Origin: Cristatella mucedo
Lineage: Eukaryota > Bryozoa > Phylactolaemata > Cristatellidae
Assembly: GCA_009760855.2 (NCBI GenBank)
Contig: WPIO01000055.1
Coordinates: 2,023,501-2,087,500 of the forward strand
DNA: 64,000 nucleotides
Reading direction: 5' to 3'
A program made the translations under genes and the position numbers. Below the pieces are notes generated by a model, which was not told where the DNA came from, ran no database searches, and saw only the letters and a list, made by a program, of their open reading frames with translations. Each line of letters begins with the position of its first letter. Position 1 is the first letter of the stretch. This document shows, one piece after another, positions 23,776 through 35,100 of the stretch.

Positions 23776-25437
23776 CTACTGGCTGTCTATCTTGTTAGTG
23801 CTCAGACCTCTATCTTGCTTTTTATCATTAAGATCACTTTTTGTCAGCAGTTTCTAACGATGACTTATCCCCCCTGCTTTTGACTGAGCTCTCGGAAGAC
23901 CAATAAAAAAAACCTAAAAACACCAATGTGCACGGCTTCAGCAGACCTTTGAAGAGTGATTTTAAAATGACACCGACTGAAGCAATTGCAGTGGCAATGT
24001 AGCAGCAGTTGCAGGAGTATTTCTCGGGCGTGACAAGGAACACAAGGCTTTAGTAAATGCTGCTGTGTAGTCCAGCTCTGCATATCTGACATTTTAACAG
24101 TCATCCGGTTGCCCATGACAAGTACCTCTCACTTTGGCATGGAGCCATATGTCCCAGGGAATTCTTTGGCTGTTTCCTGCTGAATGCAAGCATACTAGCA
24201 GATCAGTTTTAACATCCAAAGGCATTATCACCGATGCTACGTTGTGCAAAGTTGCAGGTCCACAGTTGAAGTGGTGCTTTCAGCACGTTCAACTTCTTGA
24301 CAATAATGCTCCTTGGGATGGCCAATCACCTGCCAATTGCTCATTCGATGCATCATTGCCAATTGCAACTTCTCCATGTCTGTCATACCAGTCGTCGAAG
24401 CCGCAGCATATGCACGAGTGACTCTTTCTCAGCCACTTTGTTCGATTTTCTACCGAGGCACTTCCGGAGGCTGCATTGGGTTGGGTAGGAGTTGGTGCAG
24501 ATGCTGCGATGCCCTCCTGCTTCTAGCATCTGTCTGCATCTACGTTTTTGTGTTCCAATACGTAAAATTTGAAATTTAAGCACAGAATCATTCCTGGCAT
24601 TGGTCAGTGTGATATCCAATGAAGCTACCCCTACAGATCCCGACCGATGCTCATTCAAGGCTCGTTTTTTATTGCATTGTTGATCTTTTGCTGCAGTTCC
24701 TCCATCGGCAGTGGTCTGTCGTTTAAACCACAAGCGCATGGGCATTTTTCGTTATGCTGCTCGAACCTTCGGGGCTGCTCTGTTTGGTTGCCGTGGCTGC
24801 CACACCACGGTTTGGCCTCAGGCACACCATCGACAAGCTGCAGCAGGTAAGGCGATTGTGTGACGGAAGTGCTAGGGAAGTTGGGTGGCATTGAACAAGA
24901 GTGGCAAGAAGTGTAGATGTTTTCTTTCAGGCACATCTGTGACCACGAGTGGGCAGATGTTTCCAACATCGATTTCACCAGTGCATGCAGATGTTGTTGA
25001 TGCCTCAGTGCACCAGCTCGTCTCTTCTGTTCTCGTCTGTGCCTCTAGTGAAGCTTGCTTGTTTGATGTAGGAGGTACTATAGTGCATGTACAGATATGT
25101 GCTTACTTGCCTGTGCTTCCCCTCCTCACGATCGAAGCACAGTTACTCACTGCCGTGTCTGCTCGTAGTGCAGAGCAGCTGACTCTTTTTGGAAGACGGG
25201 AGGGGGCACGATGCTTATGCTGTATGTGCAGCAGCAGCACAGGGCCTTCCCATAGAATGGAAACCTTGACGTCGGTCGAGTGATGGGTTTACAGCTTTGA
25301 GCATCCACCGATTCACACTGGAAAATGTGTCAAAGTGACGAGGGCGTGACAGGAGCAGCAGCGGAGAGATTATGCCGATGTCGGCATGTGGCCTTGGTGC
25401 CCCCCACACTCCGCCTGCAGCGTGCATCCATATTTTA
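23776..25437. other. Unassigned stretch with minus-strand open frames
   Basis: Minus-strand frames at 24978-24655 and neighbouring frames to about 23850 are Cys-containing and look like a decayed coding sequence, but the family was not recognised. A plus-strand frame at 24885-25283 carries a CLCCMC cluster (see findings). Confidence 0.4.
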
Positions 25438-25775
25438 TGATAATAATAATAATATATTTGATAAAGTGCCCTCAGTTAACTCAATCTCTTTCTAGGCGCT
25501 TTATCTTTGCTGCAAAGGAAGCATGATCGAATGGTTGGTGGTAGAATGCTCAGTAAACAACAAGAATAATATGGTTAAGGGTGACATGCACAGGGTCCGC
25601 CTGCAAGTGTGCTTAGTGGCAGCATGCACAGTGTCAGCATGCATAAGCACATAGAAGTCGAATCACAAGGACCCCCTGAATACTGTGATGAATAGGTGCA
25701 TTTTTAATTTCTTTTTAAATGTGGTCAAGTCAAAAGATGTGAAGCAAGTCGGGAGTGAATTCCAGCCTTCGGGAG
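25438..25775 (-). mobile_element. LINE-B 3' end fragment
   Basis: Minus strand from ATAATAATAATATATTTG through GTGCCCTCAGTTAACTCAAT to AATTCCAGCCTTCGGGAGCA. It lies about 140 bp upstream of the putative copy 2 ATG. Confidence 0.83.
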
Positions 25776-25913
25776 CATATTTTAGCGTGGATGAGCAGCG
25801 TGCATGTTTTAGGTCACCGTCGGCGGCTGAAAACTCGCTTGCATGTCACCTGTGGCGCGCACTTGCCGAAGCTCGATCATTCGGGGTCAAAGCCCACTGC
25901 GCCATAGGGTTTT

Positions 25914-26192
25914 ATGTTGGCGTCAGCAGCATTGGTTCGAGCAGTCACAACTGTTGATATTGTGCATGGAAGTTTACTAAGAAGCAGCCGTACCTTTGCA
26001 GGATCTGGTCGGTGCACTATCGTATTTGACAGACTGCTTTCAACAGCAGGCAAAGAGTCGTCCGCCTTGCCGCCATCGTCTGTCACTCCTTCGTTGCCTG
26101 CTGCCCAGCTTCCTGCACCCCGAAGGAATGCCGAGGAATCGCCGATGATGGATCTGGGTGGCGAAGTGCGAGATTTGCTGACGGCTGTGATG
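25914..26192 (+). CDS. Copy 2 exon a: possible start and RQC entry
   Basis: The exon ends [22 protein letters not shown], matching copy 1 VDLGPEAKLLLTAVK and human WDFGPQAFKLLSAV, with phase 0 exit. The frame is open back to ATG 25914, and an in-frame TAG lies at 25905-25907, so 25914 is the earliest possible start if this is a first exon. Alternatively the acceptor CCTTTGCAG at 26000-26001 starts an internal exon at 26002 with phase-1 entry, the same phase as exon a of copy 1 if that begins at 653. The Pro/Ser-rich middle part is not recognised. Confidence 0.6.
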
Positions 26193-29100
26193 GTAATTTG
26201 CTTAGCTGCTCACTTCATCTGACCCGTGAAAGATAAGCTACTGTTCGTTCGTCCTTGACCTTGACTCCATGACCGTACAAGAGATGTTGCATGCATGCCG
26301 TAGCTGCTCGTCGGTTTGTTGTGCCGCCTCTACCGATCCCTGACTGAGTAGTGGAACGTTTATGAACGAAGCCCGTACTGTTTATAATGTCTGGCTAGCC
26401 GACCGCGAAATAGTGCAAGCTCTCGGGCGCAGGGCACGAGTGTGGCTGGCTGTATAGTGTGGCACCAAAGTTTGCCGGTGTGGTACCGAGGTCGAGCCAA
26501 CAGTGGCATGACCGTTAATCCTGTGGCCTACAGGCTAGAGAAAAAACTCAGCTGCTTTTATGCATCCACAGGCTGATCCCAAATCTGCCATATCATAAGA
26601 TGCTCCTTAGGTGTAAACCTGATGTCTCTTTATTGAATTGAGTGATACATGTAGGTTCGTGCACACCCTTCGTGTCAGCCAGGCAGGTGAATGTATCTCC
26701 GTCACTAACTCCACAAAGTCATAAAGACCATGTGGGTGTTACGCAGGAGAGTTTTGTATAGCCCACTCACAGCCTAGGCGGCTTTCGGTTCGCATTCGGT
26801 AGCCAACAGACTTCGTCTCACGCAACAAAGAGAAAGTGGGAAGCATAGCAGAGTTAGGAGAGCAGTTGAGGTAGTGAGTATCATGGAAGTAGCAGTTCAG
26901 GACCGCTGAAAAAGATGTGCCGTAGTCGGCAGTTGGAGAGTAGATGTCGTTTCGTAAGAATTGTGGAAGCGAGTTCCACAGTCTAGGAATGGATAGACTG
27001 CCTCTCATTGTTGGTGTGTTGAATGGCTGGTGGGTAGGGCACGTTTTCGTAGTATCTAGATTGTGACACAGCTTGCTCCTGCGTCTGTCGAAGCAAGTTT
27101 TTCTTTACAACAATTAAGCCCTGCCACCCGTGCATGCCGTGCCGATGAGTTTTCTTACGCATGAAAGCCCGTGTGACTAGCAGCCAACTCGTCCTCTAGC
27201 TCTAGTCATCCGTGCTCCCAAACTACAACTGCTGCTTGGTGGATGAATCTCTTGGTGACTGGTCCATAGTGTTAGTCCTAGACTGTGGAACTCACTTCCA
27301 CAGTTCTTACGCAACGACCACTAAAAATAAAAAAATAAAATCTTAGGTGATTAAACAGCCTCTTTTTGTATAGCGACAGAAGAGCCTTTACGGCTATCAC
27401 CACCGCTTGCAGTGGCGATAAAGAATCGCCCACCGCAGGAATCGAACCCACGACCTCGGGCCGAGGTCGTGAAAAGCAACCGCCTAATCCCAGTGAGCCA
27501 TTGCGGCTCACCGTGAGTAGTGTGATTAACGCGTTGGATCAAACCAAAGTTCTCCAGAAAGTTGAGAAATGAGCTGATCTGGCTTCCGCATAATAATTAT
27601 ATTTGTATTGTTATTATTATTTATTGTTATGTGATGCAATGATTTTAATATTTCTTGTTGCGATTCAGTATAATTGGGGTCTTGCAAATACAGATTAGAG
27701 TTGTTTATTATAATTATAATAAATAATTTAATAAATAAAAGCCTCATTTACATAGCATTCTTAGAGAACTTGATCTCAATCCAGGTGCTTTACATGTGCC
27801 GAAGGGCTTTCCTCCCTGCGCTAAAGAGCAGCCTCGGGCGACTCCTAGCGTGGTGTACACCTTTACTTGATTACTCCGTAATACCTTCGGGTATTCCGCT
27901 GCTATCTTCGCTGTGACTTTTTATGAGCTGTCCTTGGATATGCTACACAAAACAGGACCTGCTTAGCATAAGATGCGATGTCGCCATTAGTCGATACCTA
28001 CCGGCGGGCCTTCTCCGGCGGGTCAGTGAGAACCTTCCTGCATCCTGCGTTCGCCCTATCAACAGCTCGGCTATCAAACCTACGACTCGTAAGTTTAAAG
28101 CGCTAAATAGTACTTGTTGCAGTAGTAGCCCACCCGACGTAGCCCAGCAAGTTGTGAAACGTCGTCCGACGGCCGTTACCAAGGTCCAATTCAAATTCGA
28201 AGAGCCAGCATCCGTCGGGCTAGACGCAAACGGTAGAGAATACGAGCCACTTCATCGCCGTCGCCCAGTTGTTGGACAGCCTTTTAAATTCCGCCTACTA
28301 AATATCCGCTCGCTAAAAACCAAGGGGTTACTTACCCGCAATTAGGTGGTCCAGGAGAAGCTAAATGCATTTCTGCTTACCGAAACTTGGATGACGCCTT
28401 ATTCCAGTAGCTGTATTCCTGAGACCACTCCACCCGGGTTCTCATTCTATCAGTCCATTCGTTCTGACAAGGTTGGTGGCGGGGTTGCAATTGTTGTTCG
28501 CGAATCGTTTGGCTATAAGATGTGCAGTTTCTCGCATGGGCCATCGTTTGAATCGGTTGCTATCAGGTCTTCATCAAAGACAATGCCTCTCACTGTTGTG
28601 ATATACCGGCCTCCCTTCTGGCTGTCTGTCTTAACTTGTTTATAGAGGAGTTTTCAGAGTTCCTCGCTAAAATATTTGTGTGTGACAGGCCGTTACTAAT
28701 TGTAGGAGACTTCAATATTCACTTTAAATACCCTAGCAACAGCCAGGTCCGCTCATTTCTTGACTGTCTGGAGAATCTTGGTTTGGCCCAACACGTTAAT
28801 CATAGCTCCCACGTTGGTGGCCACATTCTAGATCTCGTGATCACTAAGGATGTCCTCCCCACTGACCTTGTGGTGTGCCCACTGACCCTCTCAGATCATT
28901 GTTCGGTCTCGTTTACTGTTCCTGCTTCCTCGTACGTACAGGGCAATGTCGAATTCTTCAAACGACGTAACTTACAAAGCATTGACGTGGACAAGTTTTT
29001 GAAATCTGTTTGTGATGCAGGCCTTCTTGATCTGCATTCAGACTCGACCGACAGCCTCGATACCCTCACTGATGCGATGAACATGATACTCAGGAGTGCT

Positions 29101-32100
29101 CTTGACAAGCATGCCCCCGTTTGCTCTATCCGTGTTCAAAGTCGTCGAGATTGCTTTCAATTTACAAAAAAACTCCTTAAGATGCGCCGTGTTAAGCGCA
29201 GGCTGGAACGTCGCTTCAAGAAATCCGGGTCTGAGGCAGACCTAGTCAATTTTAAAGACTTCCTTCGAGTTTACACCCGAAAGCTTAAAAAAGCCAGGGC
29301 TTATTTTTTCATTAGAAAGCTGAATATCTGCCAGTCGGACACTAAACAGATTTACAAGACAGTAAATCATTTACTGGCCAATGCTGTGAGGTCTGACTCC
29401 CCAGATATTAAGGGCTCAGCCGAAAAGTTTTCAGCCTTCTTTAATGAAAAAAATGTGCACATTTGTGCCTCCATTAAGCCCCCTCCGACCAAAGCAATCG
29501 CCGTTCCTCAACCTGTGATCTTTCTTAAAAGGTTCTTCGATGTTTCTGCCTGTGATGTGGCTACCTTAATAAGGTCTAGCAAAAAGAGCTCGTCTCCTGA
29601 AGACCCTATACCTTCATCTCCGTGGTCTTCACTGGCAGTCGAACTTAGCCCTGCCATAACCCAGATTTGTAATGCTTCTTTGGGAAAAGGGGTCGTCCCC
29701 AAGTCCTTCAAATCGGCAATCGTTAGACCTATTCTTAAAAAGCCTGGATTAGACACAGAGGTCCTAGCAAACTATCGTCCAGTTTCCCTTCTTCCGTTCT
29801 TATCAAAGATTCTTGAAAAAATTGTTGCTAAGCAGCTAGTTGAACGTATTGAAAATAATGGAATGTCAGAAACATTTCAATCAGGGTTCAAGAGGCAGCA
29901 CTCCACTGAAACTGCTCTCCTCCGTGTTAACAATGACATTCTACGTGGCAACGACGATGGGAATGTCACTGCCCTGCTAGATCTGTCTGCTGCCTTCGAC
30001 ACCATTGATAACGAAGTTCTGCTTGAACGATTGAGAACAACGATCGGTCTGGCAGACGAAACACTGGCGTGGTTTAAATCATACTTGTCTGATCGTGTTC
30101 AATCAGTGTGGGGTCAGGTCTCAGACACGAGAAGGGTCACCTGTGGAGTCCCTCAAGGGTCTGTACTCGGTCCCTTGCTGTTCTCTATTTATACACAACC
30201 TCTGGGAAAAGTGATTAATGCCCATGGAATAGGATATCACTTCTATGCTGACGATACTCAGTTGTATTTGTCATTTAAACCGTCGGAATCTGCTGCAGCA
30301 ACTGAGAAACTGAATGCATGCCATGCCGATATTCGATCCTAGATGTCGGAAAACTTCCTGAAATTGAATGACGATAAAACCGAACTGCTGCTCATAGGAC
30401 ACCCTAAGCGTGTGGCTGGATGAAAAGGCTTTGCTCTTCTAATAGGTGATGCTATTGTGCGACCTTCACCACATGCTCGTAATCTAGGTGTCGTGTTCGA
30501 CAGCTGCCTCAATTTCAAAAGCTTCATTCAGAAGACTGCCTCTACAGCTAGCCATCACATCCGATCCCTATCCAAGATTAGAAGCTGTCTCCCACAGTGG
30601 CTTGCAAAAAATTTAACTAGCTCTTTAATTCTGTCTCGGCTTGATTATTGTAATTCCCTTTTGGCTGGGCTGCGAAAGAAAGCTATTATGCCACTACAGC
30701 TGACTATGAATATGGCTGCAAGGCTGGTCTTCAAGTCCCAGCGGTTTGTGCACGTGTGTCCTCTGCTGAAAGAGCTAGAGGATGGTTGCCGGTTGAGCAA
30801 AGGATACAGAGCAAAGTTCTTATGCTGACCCACAAGGCACGCCACGGCTTGGCTCCTTCGTACCTAGCTGAACTGCTGCATCAGTTTCAGCCTGTTCGCG
30901 CCCTCAGGTCCTGTGTGGACAATACATTAGCTGTCCCATTTCTCCGCTTAAAGACAGTTGGCGATAGAAGCTTTAGCTCTGCAGGTCCTAGACTGTGGAA
31001 CTCGCTTCCACAATTCTTACGCAACGACTCTCCAACTGCCGACTATGGCACATCTTTTTCAGCGGTCCTGAACTGCTACTTCTATGCCACTCACTACCTC
31101 AACTGCTCTCCTGACTCTGCTATGCTTCCCACTTTCTCTTTGTTGCGTGAGACGAAGTCTGTTGGCTACCGAATGCGTACCGAAAGCCGCTTAGGCTGTG
31201 AGTGTGCTATACAAAACTCTCCTGCGTAACACCCACCTGGTCTTTATGATTTTGTGGAGTTACTGACGGAGTTACATTACATTACATTAGGGCTGGAACC
31301 TGTGGCTCTGGTTGTTTAAGGCAGGGCACCAGTGGACCAAACCAGGGTGGCATAATTACAGTGCTTCCGTAGATTATATGTAGTTATCAAATAGTTTTAT
31401 ATTATATAATATTTGTATTATAGTTTATTATATAGTTCATGCCTCGAAGCAGTGCATCGTCAGCACTGCCCTCCGAGTTCAGCTTGCTGGCGATGTTGAG
31501 AGTGGTGCAGTTACCGGCTGCAGCGTGCCTTTCTCGAGAGCATAGCTGTGACAGCAATAAGCCGACCGTCTGACGTTTAAGAACCGTTGAAGCTGGCACG
31601 TGGCTCTATTGAGTGGTATTTTGGGTCGGGAGCAGTCAGAAGCCTCTACCGATAGTTGACTGGTTGCTTATGAGCCACGTGGCTTGGATGCTTCGAGACC
31701 ACGTGCTTGCATTCTTCAGGTCATGCATGAGAGGTTCGGTCGACATACGGTGGCACAATTTCTACGAGGTGTCAGTACGCCGAGTCTGGCCAGCAAGATT
31801 GGGAAGTGCGTGTCTCTGCCCGAGTTTGGCTGTGGCAGCTACCGCTCGGAAGCCTTCTGGGTCGCTCTGGGTAAGCAGCATTTGGCCTTGACTTTGTCAT
31901 CTCGTCTCTCCCCTGAGACGCTGCCTGCTGCTCTACAATAATGCCGGTCGCGTCCTTGATTCTTTCAGGAGTTTAGGGTTGTTACCTTAGAGCCAGATTG
32001 CAATTCTGCGTTTAGTCATGCAGTCAGTTTGAGAAGAATGCCAAGCCATTTACCATTACACCGGCACAATAGTATACTTTAGTTTACTGTCGTCTGTTTG

Positions 32101-35100
32101 CAGTTTTTAGTTGCCTCGTAAGCCGTGTCTCATTTGGCTGTGATTGTGGCCAGCCCGATATTACTTTATAGTAAAATAAAAGAAAATAAGGTTTGCTGAT
32201 GTAACTTAGTAATAGTAATGATACAGCGTATATATATGGATACAGCGGATATATTGCTGTGGTTTTTTGCTCTCTTCTTCTTTTTTTAATGGCCACAATT
32301 CAGCAGACGTCGCTATATTTTTTGTAAGTGTGTTGTAAGCTTCGGAAGCATTAGAACTGCTTTTGCATTTGGCATCTCCTTGCATTCGATCGACACATCT
32401 TAGCTTCAACGTTTTGCTTTCTAAGCAAAGTTGTGTTGGGATTTTGACACCACCTCCGGGTTGTTCACAGCTCTGCTGCAGCCAAAGGCTGTATGCACAC
32501 ATGGTCGGCTTGACTAGCGTTCCAAGATCCGGCTACTCGTTACTCCTCATGTTCTTTAATAGCAAGGATAATAATGATACATTTTTATAGAACCCTTCAG
32601 AGAACTGAATCTCTCTCTAGCCACTTTACAGGTGCTGCATATAAAGCATTACCAAATGTTTGGTGGTAATATCCGCAAGCAGCAGGTATAATGTGCAAGC
32701 ACGTACATGCACACGAAGGGCGAATCACGAAGACCCACAAAATCACGAAGACCCACCAAATTCTGTAATAAAAAGGTGCATTTTAAACTTCTTTTTAATT
32801 ATCATCATGTCAGGGGACATTGTGACATGCGTCGGTAGTGAGTTCCAGGCTGTGGGAGCATAGGAACTAAAGGCAGGGTCTCCAACGGTTTTGAGGTTCA
32901 TACGAGGTATGGCTAAACGATTCGAATCAGAACAGCTGGTCGTACGATTCTTGGCCTGGTGGGGGGAGTACTTATAGGTAGGCTGGAGCCAGAGAATGAA
33001 GGGACCTAAAAGTAAGGGACAGAATAGTGAAGTCAATGTGCTGCTTGATTGCGAGCCAGTGCAGGTCGGTGAGAAGTGATGTAATGTGGCAACTGCTACG
33101 AACTCACGACAGATGAGCCTAGCTGCAGAGTTTGGCACCAGTTGAAAGGCTCCTAATTGCATGCACTGGTAGACCAGCAAGCAATGAGTTTCTTTGAGGG
33201 CAATCTTTGAGCTGCCTGATTGTTGAAGTAATGCTGGTAGTGTACATAGTGGGAGCCTGCCTTGTAATGTTGTGCTGAACATGTTCAAGTCGTCAAACGT
33301 CTTCAGCATCACGTGACTGCCTTTTCTTTTTGCAGCCGACCAGCTGATTGCTGATGGCTTCCTGAAGCAGCGATACTACGGCCATATGCCTTGCCTACAG
33401 CTGACCAATGCGGGCCTCAAGTGGCTGAGCACAAACATAGAAGGAACGTTACCGAAAACTATGATGCTTCTACCAAAAGCAGCCTTGATGCATGCACTGG
33501 CTATCAGCAAGACCGATCCTTTGCCATCAATTAGCAGCAATGTGGCTGCTCTCCCGGATGCGCCTGCAACTGATGTTCCGATTTTGCCACGGTAATTTCC
33601 ATGATCGTCAGTGCTGTTTTGCATTTGTGCTCAGCCAGTACCACTAGGCAGCGATGATGGCAAGTATTGTTTACGAGTCAAGGCGTTTTGCTTAATCGAC
33701 GGCAGGCTACTTGGTTTATTGTTGCTCTGCTCTCAAAGAAAAGTTGTGGCACTAGAAAGAAGGGATCTATCGTCATTTGCGTTTGAACTCGCTACCCGAT
33801 AGCAGATACGGAAGCTGCCAGGCTGGGTTATTTGACACTCGGCAGGCTTGATGTCGACTCTTTCCAGCTTTCCATATTCTCGATGGTGTGAGGTACTAGT
33901 TCGATCTGACCAGTGTGCTGGAGAGTTTCGGATTTTGCTAGCTGCTGGATGACCTCGTGGCTCATTGGGCCTATCATCTGTGCTCGGTTCTACATGGCAT
34001 CTGTTTGGTTCCAGTCACCGTTGCGCTCAGCTGGGAATTGCATGCATCTGGTTGCATAGAGCTGGGGCTGACTCTAGTCTGCAGAGCATCGATGCTGCAG
34101 CGGCATGTTGTTGCAGACACACAGCTTCTAGCAGCCCGACCAGCATGCCGTCCTCAGCAGGCAGAACAGGAACGATCATGTCAAACGGTGCGAGCAGTGA
34201 CAAAGAGGTGAGAGAAAGATTCGGCAATCTTATTTTTTCGTTATTTTTGCACTCACTTCCCTAGAGTGCTGCCAGATGGTGACTCGAGAAAATCGCAGGA
34301 CATTGCTTGCGGTGTTAAAGTGCAAGGTTCTGGACCTGCCTCGAACTAGTTGCCTCATGATTGGTACCGACACCAGGCTCTTGCAGTGCTGGCCAAGCTT
34401 TGGGTAACTCAGCCCTTGCAGGAAGATGCTACTGGTGCAGTACGACTGCAAGCGATCATGCAGCGGTGGCCACGTACTGCCACAAGAGAAGCTTCTAGGA
34501 AGCAAGCCATCAGGGTCAGGCTGCTAAGCCGTGATGTAGCTACCCGTGCCAGGCGATCTCCTGTCTGAATCTCGATTTGTCTTGGCTGGGAAGTAGTGCA
34601 GTATCAGACTGCGCCGATGTGACATCATTTGGAATTATTGCAGTGACACAGATGCTCGATACTTGCGGATTGGTATAGCATCACAGGAGTTACGTAGCTG
34701 CATTAATGCTTCAGCAGAGCAATACAAACCTGTTCAAATATGCACGAGGCATAAGCAAGCAGCTTTTTTGCTTCGGATTTTGCAGTTGATAGGCTGTGCC
34801 GGTTGTGAGCCCATTAACACAAATGATGTGAAATGAGGCTGCACTAGAGCTACCTAGCAAGGGTGCGACTGCATTATTGAAATGCCGGAACCATCACACT
34901 TGGTCAAATTATTAGTGTTAGAAATTCTTAGCAGTTTTAGAATTGTAAGCATCATGAACCATGAAACATGTCATAATCTGTTATTTACAAAGTATCAAAT
35001 GCCTTAGTGATGGTTAGTCAATGGTACTTTGGGCTTCGAGTTGTTGCATGCCGAGTTTTACGCTGTGGCTGGTGCTGTCCACGTGCGCCTCTCTATGGCT

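Noticed and set aside
34230-34568. Open frames on both strands in the intron after copy 2 exon d (for example starting [13 protein letters not shown]).
   Set aside because: No similarity to WRN segments or other families; not in the expected exon order or phase.
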